Shown piece after piece: positions 1-6,397 of a stretch of 24,771 nt of DNA. The first letter of the stretch is position 1. Each line of letters opens with the position of its first letter. The notes beneath the pieces were generated by a model. That model made no database searches. It was not told where the DNA came from and saw only the letters and a program-made list of their open reading frames with translations. The DNA lies in contig JAICUV010000018.1 of NCBI GenBank assembly GCA_025935655.1, positions 1 through 24,771 of the forward strand, written 5' to 3'. The translations under genes and the position numbers were made by a program. The DNA is from Chloroflexota bacterium (lineage in GTDB: Bacteria > Chloroflexota > Limnocylindria > Limnocylindrales > CSP1-4).

Positions 1-882
1 AACGTGGGCACCAAGGAGTCGCGCCGCGAGCGGGTCCGCGAGCTGCTGTCGACGGTCGGCCTCAACCCCGACTACGCGGAGCGCTATCCGCACGAGTTCT
101 CGGGCGGCCAGCGGCAGCGCATCGGCGTCGCGCGGGCGCTCGCGCTCGACCCGGACCTGATCGTCGCCGACGAGCCGATCTCGGCCCTCGACGTGTCGAT
201 CCAGGCCCAGGTCATCAACCTCCTGGAGCGGCTCCAGGACCGGCTGGGGCTGACCTACCTGTTCATCGCCCACGACCTGTCCGTGGTGCGGCACATCAGC
301 GACCGGATCGCGGTCATGTACCTCGGCCGGATCGTGGAGCTCGCCCCGTCGCGCGAGCTCAACCAGCGCCCGCTCCACCCGTACTCGGTCGCGCTGCTCT
401 CGGCCGTCCCGATCCCCGACCCCAAGGTGGAGCGGCGGCGGCGGCGGATCATCCTCAAGGGCGACGTGCCCTCGCCGGTCAACCCGCCGTCGGGCTGTCA
501 CTTCCACACCCGCTGCTGGCTCCGGGAGCGGCTCGGCAACCCGGAGCGGTGCTCCGCGGAGATCCCGCTGCTGCGGACGATGTCGAGCGGGCACGAGGTG
601 GCCTGCCACTTCGCGGAGGAGGTGGACGGCTCCCGCGAGCAGCTCCAGGCCACCGGCCGCGGCGGCGCGGAGGCGACGCCGGCCGGCGGGCTGGCCGCGG
701 CCGCCGCCGTGCCGGTCGACGTCGCGGCGGCGCCGGCAGGGCCGTCCGCGGACGACGAGGGGCTGTTCGTCGTCTCGCCGTACGCGGCCCCGCCCACGAC
801 CGAGGGCGGCCGCCTCCCGGACATCATGCTGCCCGTGCAGCCCGATCCCGTCATCGCCCCCGACGCCGGCGACGAGACGTAG
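1..882 (+). CDS. Oligopeptide/dipeptide ABC transporter ATP-binding protein (OppF/DppF-like), 5' truncated by window edge
   Basis: This is the C-terminal part of a peptide-importer ATPase that powers uptake through a cytoplasmic-membrane permease. The reading frame is open to the window edge, so the Walker A part lies outside; the GTG at position 4 is not the true start. Visible motifs are the ABC signature FSGGQ, Walker B LIVADEP followed by the D-loop SALD, and the switch histidine in IAHDLS. The family's C-terminal region follows, with a cysteine set (CHFHTRC, then ERCS and VACHF) that is typical of Opp/Dpp ATPases and has been linked to an iron-sulfur cluster in some members. About 85 residues of Ala/Pro/Gly-rich, probably disordered tail come after that, which is longer than usual. 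The substrate cannot be told from sequence. The stop codon overlaps a -10-like box for the next gene. Confidence 0.9.
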   Translation, partial: NVGTKESRRERVRELLSTVGLNPDYAERYPHEFSGGQRQRIGVARALALDPDLIVADEPISALDVSIQAQVINLLERLQDRLGLTYLFIAHDLSVVRHISDRIAVMYLGRIVELAPSRELNQRPLHPYSVALLSAVPIPDPKVERRRRRIILKGDVPSPVNPPSGCHFHTRCWLRERLGNPERCSAEIPLLRTMSSGHEVACHFAEEVDGSREQLQATGRGGAEATPAGGLAAAAAVPVDVAAAPAGPSADDEGLFVVSPYAAPPTTEGGRLPDIMLPVQPDPVIAPDAGDET

Positions 883-885
883 ACT
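880..885 (+). promoter_or_regulatory. -10-like box (TAGACT) for a probably leaderless glutaminase gene
   Basis: TAGACT matches TANNNT and ends seven bases before the GTG start at 893, so transcription would begin at or next to the start codon. Its first three bases are the stop codon of the transporter gene. No good -35 is visible. The same geometry recurs before four other genes in this window. Confidence 0.4.
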
Positions 886-892
886 CCGGGGC

Positions 893-1831
893 GTGCAGCC
901 AGTTCGCATCGCCCTCGCCCAGGTCGCGCCCAGGCTCGGGGATCTCGACGTCAACCTCGCGCGCCACCACGAGCTGATCGCGGCCGCCCGCGCCGGTGGC
1001 GCGGACCTCGTCGTGTTCCCGGAGCTGGGGCTCACGGGCTACCTGCTCCAGGACCTCGCGTCCGAGGTCGCGATGCGCCTCGACGACCCGCGCCTGGCGG
1101 CCCTCGCCGCCGACACCGTCGGGCTGTCCGCGGTCGTCTCGTTCGTGGAGGAGTCGGCGGACCACCGGCTGTTCATCGCGGCCGCCCTGCTCGAGGACGG
1201 GGAGCTGCGCCACGTCCACCGCAAGCTCCACCTGCCCACCTACGGCCTGTTCGACGAGCGTCGGTTCTTCGCCCCCGGCGACATGCTGCGGGCGGTCCCG
1301 TCGCGCCTGGGCGTGGGCGTGGGCCTGGCGGTGTGCGAGGACTTCTGGCACCTGTCCACGCCGCAGGTGCTGGCGCTCGACGGCGCGCAGATCCTGGTCA
1401 ACGTGTCGTCGTCACCGGGACGGGACCTCGCGGCCACGAACGAGACGGGCCTGGGCACCGCGGGCTCGTGGCGGGGGCTGATGCGGACGTACGCCCAGCT
1501 CACCACCTCGTTCGTCGTGTTCTGCAACCGGGTGGGCGTGGACGAGTCGTTCTCGTTCTGGGGCGGCTCCGAGGTCATCTCGCCGACCGGCGCGGCCGTG
1601 TTCAGCGCGCCGATGTTCGACGAGGGCCTGTTCTACGCGGACATCGATCTCGCGGAGGTCCGCCGCGAGCGCATCGCCCTGCCGCTGCTGCGCGACGAGC
1701 GGCCGGAGCTCGTGGCCCGCGAGTGGCGCCGGCTCATCGCCGAGCGCGCCGGGCTGGCCGAGGACTCGACGGCGGAGCCGGGCGCCGTCGACGGGTTCGA
1801 CGTCGCCGTCGACGAGGCGCGCGTGTCGTGA
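893..1831 (+). CDS. Nitrilase-superfamily glutaminase, probable amide-transfer subunit of NAD+ synthetase
   Basis: The product is a 312-residue carbon-nitrogen hydrolase that probably releases ammonia from glutamine for NAD+ synthesis in the cytoplasm. The nitrilase catalytic triad is visible: Glu44 in VFPELGLTGY, Lys111 in HRKLHLP and Cys148 in VCEDFWH. The sequence resembles the N-terminal half of glutamine-dependent NAD+ synthetases rather than a generic nitrilase. It stops at the domain boundary, and its last codons overlap the start of the synthetase gene by four bases (GTGA), which implies coupled translation and a two-subunit enzyme. The GTG start is chosen because the family's N-terminal strand (RIALAQVAP) begins right after it. 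There is no convincing Shine-Dalgarno, but a TAGACT box sits seven bases upstream. The alternative is a stand-alone amidase; the partner gene makes that less likely. Confidence 0.85.
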   Translation: MQPVRIALAQVAPRLGDLDVNLARHHELIAAARAGGADLVVFPELGLTGYLLQDLASEVAMRLDDPRLAALAADTVGLSAVVSFVEESADHRLFIAAALLEDGELRHVHRKLHLPTYGLFDERRFFAPGDMLRAVPSRLGVGVGLAVCEDFWHLSTPQVLALDGAQILVNVSSSPGRDLAATNETGLGTAGSWRGLMRTYAQLTTSFVVFCNRVGVDESFSFWGGSEVISPTGAAVFSAPMFDEGLFYADIDLAEVRRERIALPLLRDERPELVAREWRRLIAERAGLAEDSTAEPGAVDGFDVAVDEARVS

Positions 1832-2724
1832 GCGACGGCGGCAACGGGCTGTTCGAGCTCCCCGACGAGCTGGCGATCGACACGGACGTCGCGCGCCGGC
1901 TGATCGCCGAGTTCATCCGGGGCCAGCTCCGCCAGGCGGGGTTCGAGCGGGCGGTCCTGGGCCTCTCGGGCGGGATCGACTCGGCGCTCGTGGCGTTCCT
2001 CGTGGCGGAGGCCATCGGGGCAGAGCAGCTCCACTGCGTGATGCTGCCGTATCGCACCTCGTCGCCCGCCTCGCAGGGGGACGCCGAGGAGGTCATCCGG
2101 CGACTCGGCTGCTCGGCGGAGCTGGTCGACATCACGGCGATGGTCGACGGCTACTTCGGGGCGGACGGCGTCGCGGGCGCGGCCGGGCCCGAGGGCCTCG
2201 AGGCGGCGCCGCTGCGGCGCGGCAACTTCATGGCCCGGATGCGCATGAGCGTCCTCTACGACCAGTCCGTCACGTGGCGGGGGCTCGTCGTGGGGACGGG
2301 CAACAAGACCGAGTCGCTGATCGGGTACACGACGCTGTTCGGCGACCAGGCCTGCGCGTTCAATCCCATCGGCGACCTGTACAAGAGCCAGGTCCGGCAG
2401 CTGTCGGCGGCGATCGGCGTGCCCGAGGCGATCATCCGCAAGGCGCCCTCCGCGGACCTGTGGCCGGGCCAGACCGATGAGACCGAGGCCGGGTTCTCGT
2501 ACCCGGAGCTGGATCGGCTGCTGTTCTGGCGGATCGACAAGCGCCGCTCGGTGGAGGAGTGCGTGGCGCTGGGCTACGAGCGAGCGATGGTCGACCGCGT
2601 GGACCGCATGGTCGCGGGCGCCGAGTTCAAGCGCCAGGTGCCCCCGATCGCGAAGCTCGGCCCCCGGACCGCCGGCGTGGACTACCTGTACCCGCGGCGC
2701 CGGCCCGGCTCGTCGCGCGGCTGA
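1828..2724 (+). CDS. nadE: NAD+ synthetase, synthetase subunit
   Basis: This 298-residue protein adenylates nicotinate adenine dinucleotide and aminates it to NAD+, the last step of NAD+ synthesis. It shows the N-type ATP pyrophosphatase loop SGGIDS (residues 47-52), the GTGNKTE segment, NPIGDLYKSQVR and the late family motif PSADLWPGQTDE. The length fits a free-standing synthetase domain without the glutaminase half. The GTG start overlaps the stop of the glutaminase gene (GTGA), so the two are probably translated together and work as a complex in which ammonia passes from the glutaminase to this subunit. The complex is inferred; the enzyme could also use free ammonia. The rsmI start lies one base after its stop. 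Confidence 0.93.
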   Translation: MSDGGNGLFELPDELAIDTDVARRLIAEFIRGQLRQAGFERAVLGLSGGIDSALVAFLVAEAIGAEQLHCVMLPYRTSSPASQGDAEEVIRRLGCSAELVDITAMVDGYFGADGVAGAAGPEGLEAAPLRRGNFMARMRMSVLYDQSVTWRGLVVGTGNKTESLIGYTTLFGDQACAFNPIGDLYKSQVRQLSAAIGVPEAIIRKAPSADLWPGQTDETEAGFSYPELDRLLFWRIDKRRSVEECVALGYERAMVDRVDRMVAGAEFKRQVPPIAKLGPRTAGVDYLYPRRRPGSSRG

Positions 2725-2725
2725 G

Positions 2726-3622
2726 GTGGCGGCAGGGACGTTGTACGTCGTCGCGACGCCGATCGGCAACCTCGGCGACGTGACCCTCCGCGCGCTCGAC
2801 GTCCTGCGCGCGGTCCCGCTCATCGCCGCCGAGGACACGCGGGTGACGCGGCGCCTCCTCGATCGCTACGAGATCACGACGCGCACGACGAGCTACCACG
2901 CCCGGAGCGGCCCCGGCCGCGAGCGCGAGCTCCTGGCCCACCTCGCGTCCGGGGAGGACCTGGCGCTCGTCACGGACGCGGGGACGCCGGTGGTCTCCGA
3001 CCCGGGCGAGGGCCTCGTCGCCGCGTGGGCGGCCCAGGGAGGGGTGGTCGTGCCGGTGCCGGGGGCATCGTCCGTGCTGGCGGCGGTCGCCGCCGCGGGG
3101 GTCGCCGGGCCACGCTGGTCGTTCGAGGGCTTCATCGCCCGGTCCGGGCGGGAGCGGCGCGACCGCCTGGCTGCCATCGCCGCCGACGAGCGTGGGAGCG
3201 TGCTGTTCGAGGCGCCGACGCGGCTCGCCGCCACCCTCCGCGACCTCGCCGCCGCGTGCGGGGCAGACCGCCACGGCGCCGTCTGCCGCGAGCTCACCAA
3301 GCTCCACGAGCAGGTCGCGAGGGGCACCCTGGGCGATCTCGCGGCGCAGGCCGCGGACGGGACCATCCCTGCCCGCGGCGAGGTCGTCATCGTGGTCGGC
3401 TGGGGCCGAGGGAGCGCGGGCGACGCCGAACGCGCCACCGCCGCGGGCAACGCCCTCGAGGCGGCCCGGGCCGAGGTCGAGGCGCTCGTGTCCGACGGGG
3501 TGGCGCGGGGGGAGGCGGCCCGCCGGGTGGCGCAGGCGATGGGCTTGCCGCGCCGGTCCCTGTACGCGGCGCCCGGGCACGAGCGAGGCGATCCGGGGGG
3601 CGCCGATGGCAGCGCTCGATGA
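2726..3622 (+). CDS. rsmI: 16S rRNA (cytidine-1402-2'-O)-methyltransferase RsmI
   Basis: RsmI 2'-O-methylates C1402 in the decoding centre of 16S rRNA, using S-adenosylmethionine. The 298-residue product has the tetrapyrrole-methylase fold signatures: LYVVATPIGNLGDVTLRAL at the N-terminus, IAAEDTRVT, DAGTPVVSDPG and VPVPGASSVLAA, then the RsmI-specific SFEGFIAR and LFEAPTRLAATL. The C-terminal 50 residues are Ala/Arg rich and resemble the usual small C-terminal region. GTG at 2726 is preferred, placing five residues before the first strand; TTG at 2741 would cut into the motif. The start is one base from the nadE stop, so these genes are very probably cotranscribed. Its 3' end overlaps the next gene by 17 bases. 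Confidence 0.93.
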   Translation: MAAGTLYVVATPIGNLGDVTLRALDVLRAVPLIAAEDTRVTRRLLDRYEITTRTTSYHARSGPGRERELLAHLASGEDLALVTDAGTPVVSDPGEGLVAAWAAQGGVVVPVPGASSVLAAVAAAGVAGPRWSFEGFIARSGRERRDRLAAIAADERGSVLFEAPTRLAATLRDLAAACGADRHGAVCRELTKLHEQVARGTLGDLAAQAADGTIPARGEVVIVVGWGRGSAGDAERATAAGNALEAARAEVEALVSDGVARGEAARRVAQAMGLPRRSLYAAPGHERGDPGGADGSAR

Positions 3623-4184
3623 GGCCCCGTACGTCCACGCCGACGACCGGGCGACGTGGCGGGCGTGGCTTGCCGCGAACCACGGCACGGCGTCCGGCGC
3701 GTGGCTGGTGACGTGGCGAGCGCGCTCCGGTCATGCCGGACTCGACTACGAGGCCGCGGTCGAGGAGGCGCTGTGCGTCGGCTGGGTGGACAGCACCGGT
3801 GGCCGGTTCGACGACGACCGGGGCAAGCTCTACTTCGCCCCCCGCAAGCCCCGGAGCGTGTGGGCGGCCTCGAACAAGGCCCGGGTCGAGCGGCTCATCC
3901 GCGAGGGGCGGATGCTCCCCGCGGGGCTCGCGGCCATCGAGCGCGCGAAGGCGAACGGCTCGTGGGAGGTCCTCGACAGCGTCGAACGCCTCGAGATCCC
4001 GCCCGACCTCGCCGAGGCGCTCGCCGGTCACGATGCGGCCGCCGCGAACTTCGATTCCTTTCCGCCATCGGCACGGCGGCTGCTCCTGGCGTGGATCGCG
4101 ACGGCCCGCCGGCCGGAGACGCGGGCCACGCGTGTCGCACGGGTCGCGGCCGCCGCCGCCCGCAACGAGCGCGCCGTCCAGTGA
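3606..4184 (+). CDS. YdeI/OmpD-associated family protein
   Basis: The 192-residue protein belongs to the YdeI/OmpD-associated family. Diagnostic stretches are the alternating aromatic N-terminal part (TWRAWLAANH, GAWLVTW), ALCVGWVDST followed by RFDDDRGKLYFAPRKPRSVWA, then RVERLIREGRMLPAGLAAIE and a C-terminal ARRPETRATRVARV segment. The biochemical function of the family is not established; some members are linked to peptide or stress resistance. No signal peptide or membrane segment is visible, so it is probably cytoplasmic. The ATG at 3606 lies inside rsmI, giving a 17-base overlap, and a G-run just upstream could act as a weak ribosome binding site. It is probably the last gene of the nadE-rsmI unit. 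Confidence 0.85.
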   Translation: MAALDEAPYVHADDRATWRAWLAANHGTASGAWLVTWRARSGHAGLDYEAAVEEALCVGWVDSTGGRFDDDRGKLYFAPRKPRSVWAASNKARVERLIREGRMLPAGLAAIERAKANGSWEVLDSVERLEIPPDLAEALAGHDAAAANFDSFPPSARRLLLAWIATARRPETRATRVARVAAAAARNERAVQ

Positions 4185-4216
4185 TCCGGCGCGGGTTCGC
4201 GTCCGCCGCGGCGCGG

Positions 4217-4222
4217 TAGCAT
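4217..4222 (+). promoter_or_regulatory. -10-like box (TAGCAT) for a probably leaderless antiporter gene
   Basis: TAGCAT fits TANNNT and ends seven bases before the ATG at 4230. There is no Shine-Dalgarno between it and the start, so a leaderless transcript is likely. No clear -35 is seen about 17 bases upstream. Confidence 0.45.
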
Positions 4223-4229
4223 CCCCGGC

Positions 4230-5366
4230 ATGGCCCATCCCACGCCCGGAGTCCGCTCGTCGATCCCGGTGCTCGGCGCGGTGTCGCCGATCGCCCGCGT
4301 GGCGATCATCGCGACGCTCGCCATGTCCGCGATCGCGATCGCGCTCGACTTCGCCCTGCACGTCGAGGGCGCGACGGTGTTCGTCGTGTCCGCGATCGCG
4401 ATCCTCGGGCTCGCCTGGATCGTCGGCCTCTCGACGGAGCGGCTGGGCGCGCTCACGGGGCCGCAGGTCGGCGGGATCCTCAACGCCACGTTCGGCAACA
4501 TCGCCGAGCTGATCATCGCGTTCTTCGCGCTCCAGGCCGGGCTGATCACGGTCGTCAAGGCGTCGCTCACGGGCTCGATCATCGGCAACCTGCTGCTGGT
4601 CCTGGGCGCCGCGGTCCTCGCGGGTGGGCTGAAGAACGGCCTCCAGACGTTCAGCCAGCGGATCGCCGGCTCGAACGCGGCGCTGCTGGTGCTCGCCGCC
4701 GTGGGCCTGTTCATCCCCGCGGTGTTCGCGGTGAGCGGCCTCGAATCGGAGGGCACGCGGGTCGAGGAGTCGGTGCTCGTGGCGCTCGTGCTCATGGTCG
4801 GCTATGGCCTGTCGCTGGTGTGGGGCTTCACCAACCCCGAGGCGACGCTGGGCGGGCAGGGCGAGCCCGAGGGTCACGCCGGTCCGGCGTGGACGGGCAA
4901 GGTGGCGGTCGGCGTCCTGCTGGTCGCCGCGGCGTTCCTGGCGGTGTTGTCGGAGATCCTCGTCAGCTCGATCGAGCCGTTCATCGAGCAGTTCGGGCTG
5001 TCCGAGCTGTTCGTCGGCGTGATCCTGATCCCGACGATCGGCAACCTCGCCGAGCACATCGTCGCCGTCCAGCTCGCCTACAAGAACAAGATCGAGTTCG
5101 CGATGGCGGTCACCTTCGGGTCGTCGCTCCAGGTCGCGCTGTTCGTCGCCCCGGTCCTCGTGCTCCTCGGGCTCGTCGTGGGGCAGCCGATGGACCTCGT
5201 GTTCCAGCCGCTCGAGATCGCCGCCGTCGGCGTCGCCGTCGCCATCAGCGCGCTGATCGCGCTGGACGGCGAGTCGAACTGGCTCGAGGGTGCGCTCCTG
5301 ATGCTCGTCTACCTCATCATCGCGATCTCCTTCTTCGAGCTCCGGGTCCCGCTCCAGGCGATCTAG
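4230..5366 (+). CDS. cax: Calcium/proton antiporter, CaCA superfamily (CAX/ChaA-like)
   Basis: A 378-residue inner-membrane cation/proton exchanger that probably exports Ca2+ in exchange for H+. About eleven hydrophobic segments fill the protein. The two hallmark repeats are both present: GGILNATFGNIAEL (about residues 81-94, with Glu93) and the second-half copy around IPTIGNLAEHIVAVQLA (268-284, with Glu275), followed by FGSSLQVALFVAP. These acidic residues form the cation site in the family. An acidic hydrophilic stretch (about 202-217, NPEATLGG and GEPEGH) separates the two halves, as is usual for CAX proteins. The ATG start has no Shine-Dalgarno but a TAGCAT box seven bases upstream. It is convergent with ssb, with 69 bases between the stops and no terminator-like hairpin with a T-run seen there. 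Ion specificity is inferred. Confidence 0.92.
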   Translation: MAHPTPGVRSSIPVLGAVSPIARVAIIATLAMSAIAIALDFALHVEGATVFVVSAIAILGLAWIVGLSTERLGALTGPQVGGILNATFGNIAELIIAFFALQAGLITVVKASLTGSIIGNLLLVLGAAVLAGGLKNGLQTFSQRIAGSNAALLVLAAVGLFIPAVFAVSGLESEGTRVEESVLVALVLMVGYGLSLVWGFTNPEATLGGQGEPEGHAGPAWTGKVAVGVLLVAAAFLAVLSEILVSSIEPFIEQFGLSELFVGVILIPTIGNLAEHIVAVQLAYKNKIEFAMAVTFGSSLQVALFVAPVLVLLGLVVGQPMDLVFQPLEIAAVGVAVAISALIALDGESNWLEGALLMLVYLIIAISFFELRVPLQAI

Positions 5367-5435
5367 GCGCCGGGCAGGAGCGGGCGGCGACGCGGGAGGG
5401 GGACACCGCGCCGCCGCCGCTGGGATGGGGACGGG

Positions 5436-5930
5436 TCAGGCCGCGACGGCGTCCTCCAGGAGCTCGTCCTCCTCGTCCTCCTCGTCGTCGCCGTCGGCGC
5501 CCGCCGCGACGCTGAAGCCGGCGTCGTCCGCGATCGGCTCCGTGGCGTCCGGCGAGTAGCCGGCCGCGCGCGCCTGCGCCTCGAGGGCGTCCGCGGCCGT
5601 CTCGGTCGCGTAGTCCTTCTTGCGCGCCCGGGACAGCATCTCGACGCTCGCGGCGACGATCTCCGTCTTCCAGTGCCGGGCGCCCTGCGCGTCGTCCCAG
5701 GTCCGGGTCGCGATCCGACCCTCGACGGCCACGAGCTGGCCCTTGCCGAGGTACTTGCCGCAGGTCTCGGCGAGACGGTTCCACGCCACGACGGAGTGGA
5801 AGTCGGACAGCTCCTTGCCGCCCACGTACTGGTGGGTGGCGATGGAGAACGTCGTCACGGCCTTGCCGCCGGCCGTGGTGCGAAGCTCCGGGTCGCGGGT
5901 GAGGCGCCCGGTGAGCAGGACCCTGTTCAT
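5436..5930 (-). CDS. ssb: Single-stranded DNA-binding protein, with an atypical C-terminal tip
   Basis: A 164-residue SSB that coats single-stranded DNA during replication and repair. Residues 1 to about 105 form the OB fold, with the typical MNRVLLTGRLTRDPELR start, FSIAT, DFHSVVAWNRLAE and LVAVEGRIATRTW. A short Ala-rich linker and an acidic tail follow (about residues 147-160, mostly Asp/Glu). The protein ends in LLEDAVAA rather than the usual Asp-rich DIPF tip that recruits partner proteins. The reading frame is open upstream for 48 more codons, but the family N-terminus and the purine-rich ribosome binding site upstream of ATG 5930 fix the start. It is encoded opposite to all neighbours except the last gene. 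Function is sure; partner recruitment is in doubt. Confidence 0.94.
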   Translation of the reverse strand: MNRVLLTGRLTRDPELRTTAGGKAVTTFSIATHQYVGGKELSDFHSVVAWNRLAETCGKYLGKGQLVAVEGRIATRTWDDAQGARHWKTEIVAASVEMLSRARKKDYATETAADALEAQARAAGYSPDATEPIADDAGFSVAAGADGDDEEDEEDELLEDAVAA

Positions 5931-5941
5931 CGGTCCGTGGT

Positions 5942-5950
5942 CTCCCTTCC
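5942..5950 (-). promoter_or_regulatory. Ribosome binding site of ssb
   Basis: On the minus strand this reads GGAAGGGAG and lies 11 bases before the ATG at 5930. It supports that ATG over the in-frame upstream start at 6074. Confidence 0.6.
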
Positions 5951-6190
5951 GAGTACGAATGGCGGCGGGCGGAGGTTGGGGCGCCGGCCCCGGCGGTCGG
6001 GCCACGGCGGGGCGACGGGTCGGCGGGGCCGGCGTGGTTCGACGGGGGACGAACGCTAGCGGCCCACCCTGCACGGGTCCTTACGCCTCGCTCACCGCCG
6101 GCTTATCGGCCGGGACAACGCCGCCGCTGACGGACTTCCGGACCCGCGGCGCAGCCCGGAATCGGCGTACGGGTCGGCGCGGCGGTCGCG
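5951..6190. other. Divergent intergenic region between ssb and the purA leader
   Basis: About 240 bases without a recognisable gene. On the minus strand a TAGCGT hexamer near 6053-6058 could be a -10 box for ssb, but no good -35 accompanies it. A short inverted repeat (CCGGC, TTATC, GGCCGG; about 6097-6114) is the only palindrome noted and could be an operator. No known riboswitch, tRNA or small RNA was recognised here. Confidence 0.35.
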
Positions 6191-6196
6191 TATACT
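6191..6196 (+). promoter_or_regulatory. -10 box (TATACT) of the purine operon leader
   Basis: TATACT is close to the sigma-70 consensus and stands out in this GC-rich DNA. No clear -35 is visible 16-18 bases upstream. Transcription from about 6203 would produce a leader of roughly 195 bases before purA. Confidence 0.5.
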
Positions 6197-6249
6197 CGCC
6201 CGGTCCTCGAGGCTGCGCGGAGCCTGACCCGCGATGGAGGAGCTGACCA

Positions 6250-6282
6250 TTGATCGAGGAAGGCGCGTCGTCCGTCCCGTGA
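6250..6282 (+). CDS. Possible 10-codon leader peptide upstream of purA
   Basis: TTG at 6250 opens a ten-codon frame (read as MIEEGASSVP) ending in TGA at 6280-6282. A strong GGAGGAG ribosome binding site (about 6237-6243) sits at ideal spacing. Its stop codon touches the GAACCG segment (6281-6286) that can pair with CGGTTC at 6307, so a ribosome stopping here could influence folding. There is no run of a single codon as in classical amino-acid attenuators. It may be chance. Confidence 0.25.
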   Translation: MIEEGASSVP

Positions 6283-6355
6283 ACCGACCTCGCACCTTCG
6301 ACCCCCCGGTTCGCCGAACCAGCGGCGAGCGGCAGCGGGAGACGTGTATCCAGCA

Positions 6356-6380
6356 CCCCGGCACGGCCCGGGGCCTTTTT
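6356..6380 (+). terminator. Intrinsic terminator between the promoter and purA
   Basis: CCCCGG (6356-6361) pairs with CCGGGG (6368-6373) over a six-base loop, followed by CC and five T (6376-6380). It lies only seven bases before the purA ribosome binding site, leaving no room for another promoter downstream of it. Confidence 0.6.
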
Positions 6381-6386
6381 GTGTCC

Positions 6387-6391
6387 GGAGG
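6387..6391 (+). promoter_or_regulatory. Ribosome binding site of purA
   Basis: GGAGG lies six bases before the ATG at 6398 and fixes this start over an in-frame GTG at 6344 that lies inside the leader. Confidence 0.75.
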
Positions 6392-6397
6392 CACGCG

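Larger units (their letters stand above)
6203..6380 (+). ncRNA. purA leader RNA, candidate attenuator or terminated small RNA
   Basis: The segment between the TATACT box and a T-run contains several mutually exclusive pairings. A local hairpin pairs AGGCT (6210-6214) with AGCCT (6221-6225), extended by GGTC (6202-6205) with GACC (6226-6229). TCCTCGA (6204-6210) can instead pair with TCGAGGA (6254-6260). CGGTTC (6307-6312) can pair upstream with GAACCG (6281-6286) or downstream, through GGTTC, with GAACC (6316-6320). CCCCCCGG (6302-6309) resembles the 5' arm of the terminal hairpin and could compete for its 3' arm. No T-box core, PRPP/ykkC or purine riboswitch core was recognised. Because the terminator lies between promoter and purA, expression of the operon from this promoter needs read-through. 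The alternative is a roughly 180-base stable RNA of unknown type. Confidence 0.45.

Noticed and set aside
1820..1840. Sequencing frameshift as the cause of the split NAD synthetase
   Set aside because: Not provable here, but the clean GTGA overlap and a sensible C-terminus and N-terminus at the domain boundary favour two real genes.
1633..2838. Long minus-strand open frames opposite nadE, purL, purF, purNH and others (some over 800 codons)
   Set aside because: They lie antisense to clear enzyme genes, consist of Arg/Ala/Gly/Asp-rich sequence without domains, and are expected from few stop codons in very GC-rich DNA.
5931..6074. N-terminal extension of SSB by 48 residues from an upstream ATG
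   Set aside because: The extension is Pro/Ala/Arg-rich with no family match, while ATG 5930 has a ribosome binding site and gives the standard MNRVLLTGRL start.
6203..6380. T-box, PRPP/ykkC, purine riboswitch, SRP RNA or tmRNA in the purA leader
   Set aside because: None of the conserved core sequences was found by eye. The leader is therefore listed as an unclassified candidate.
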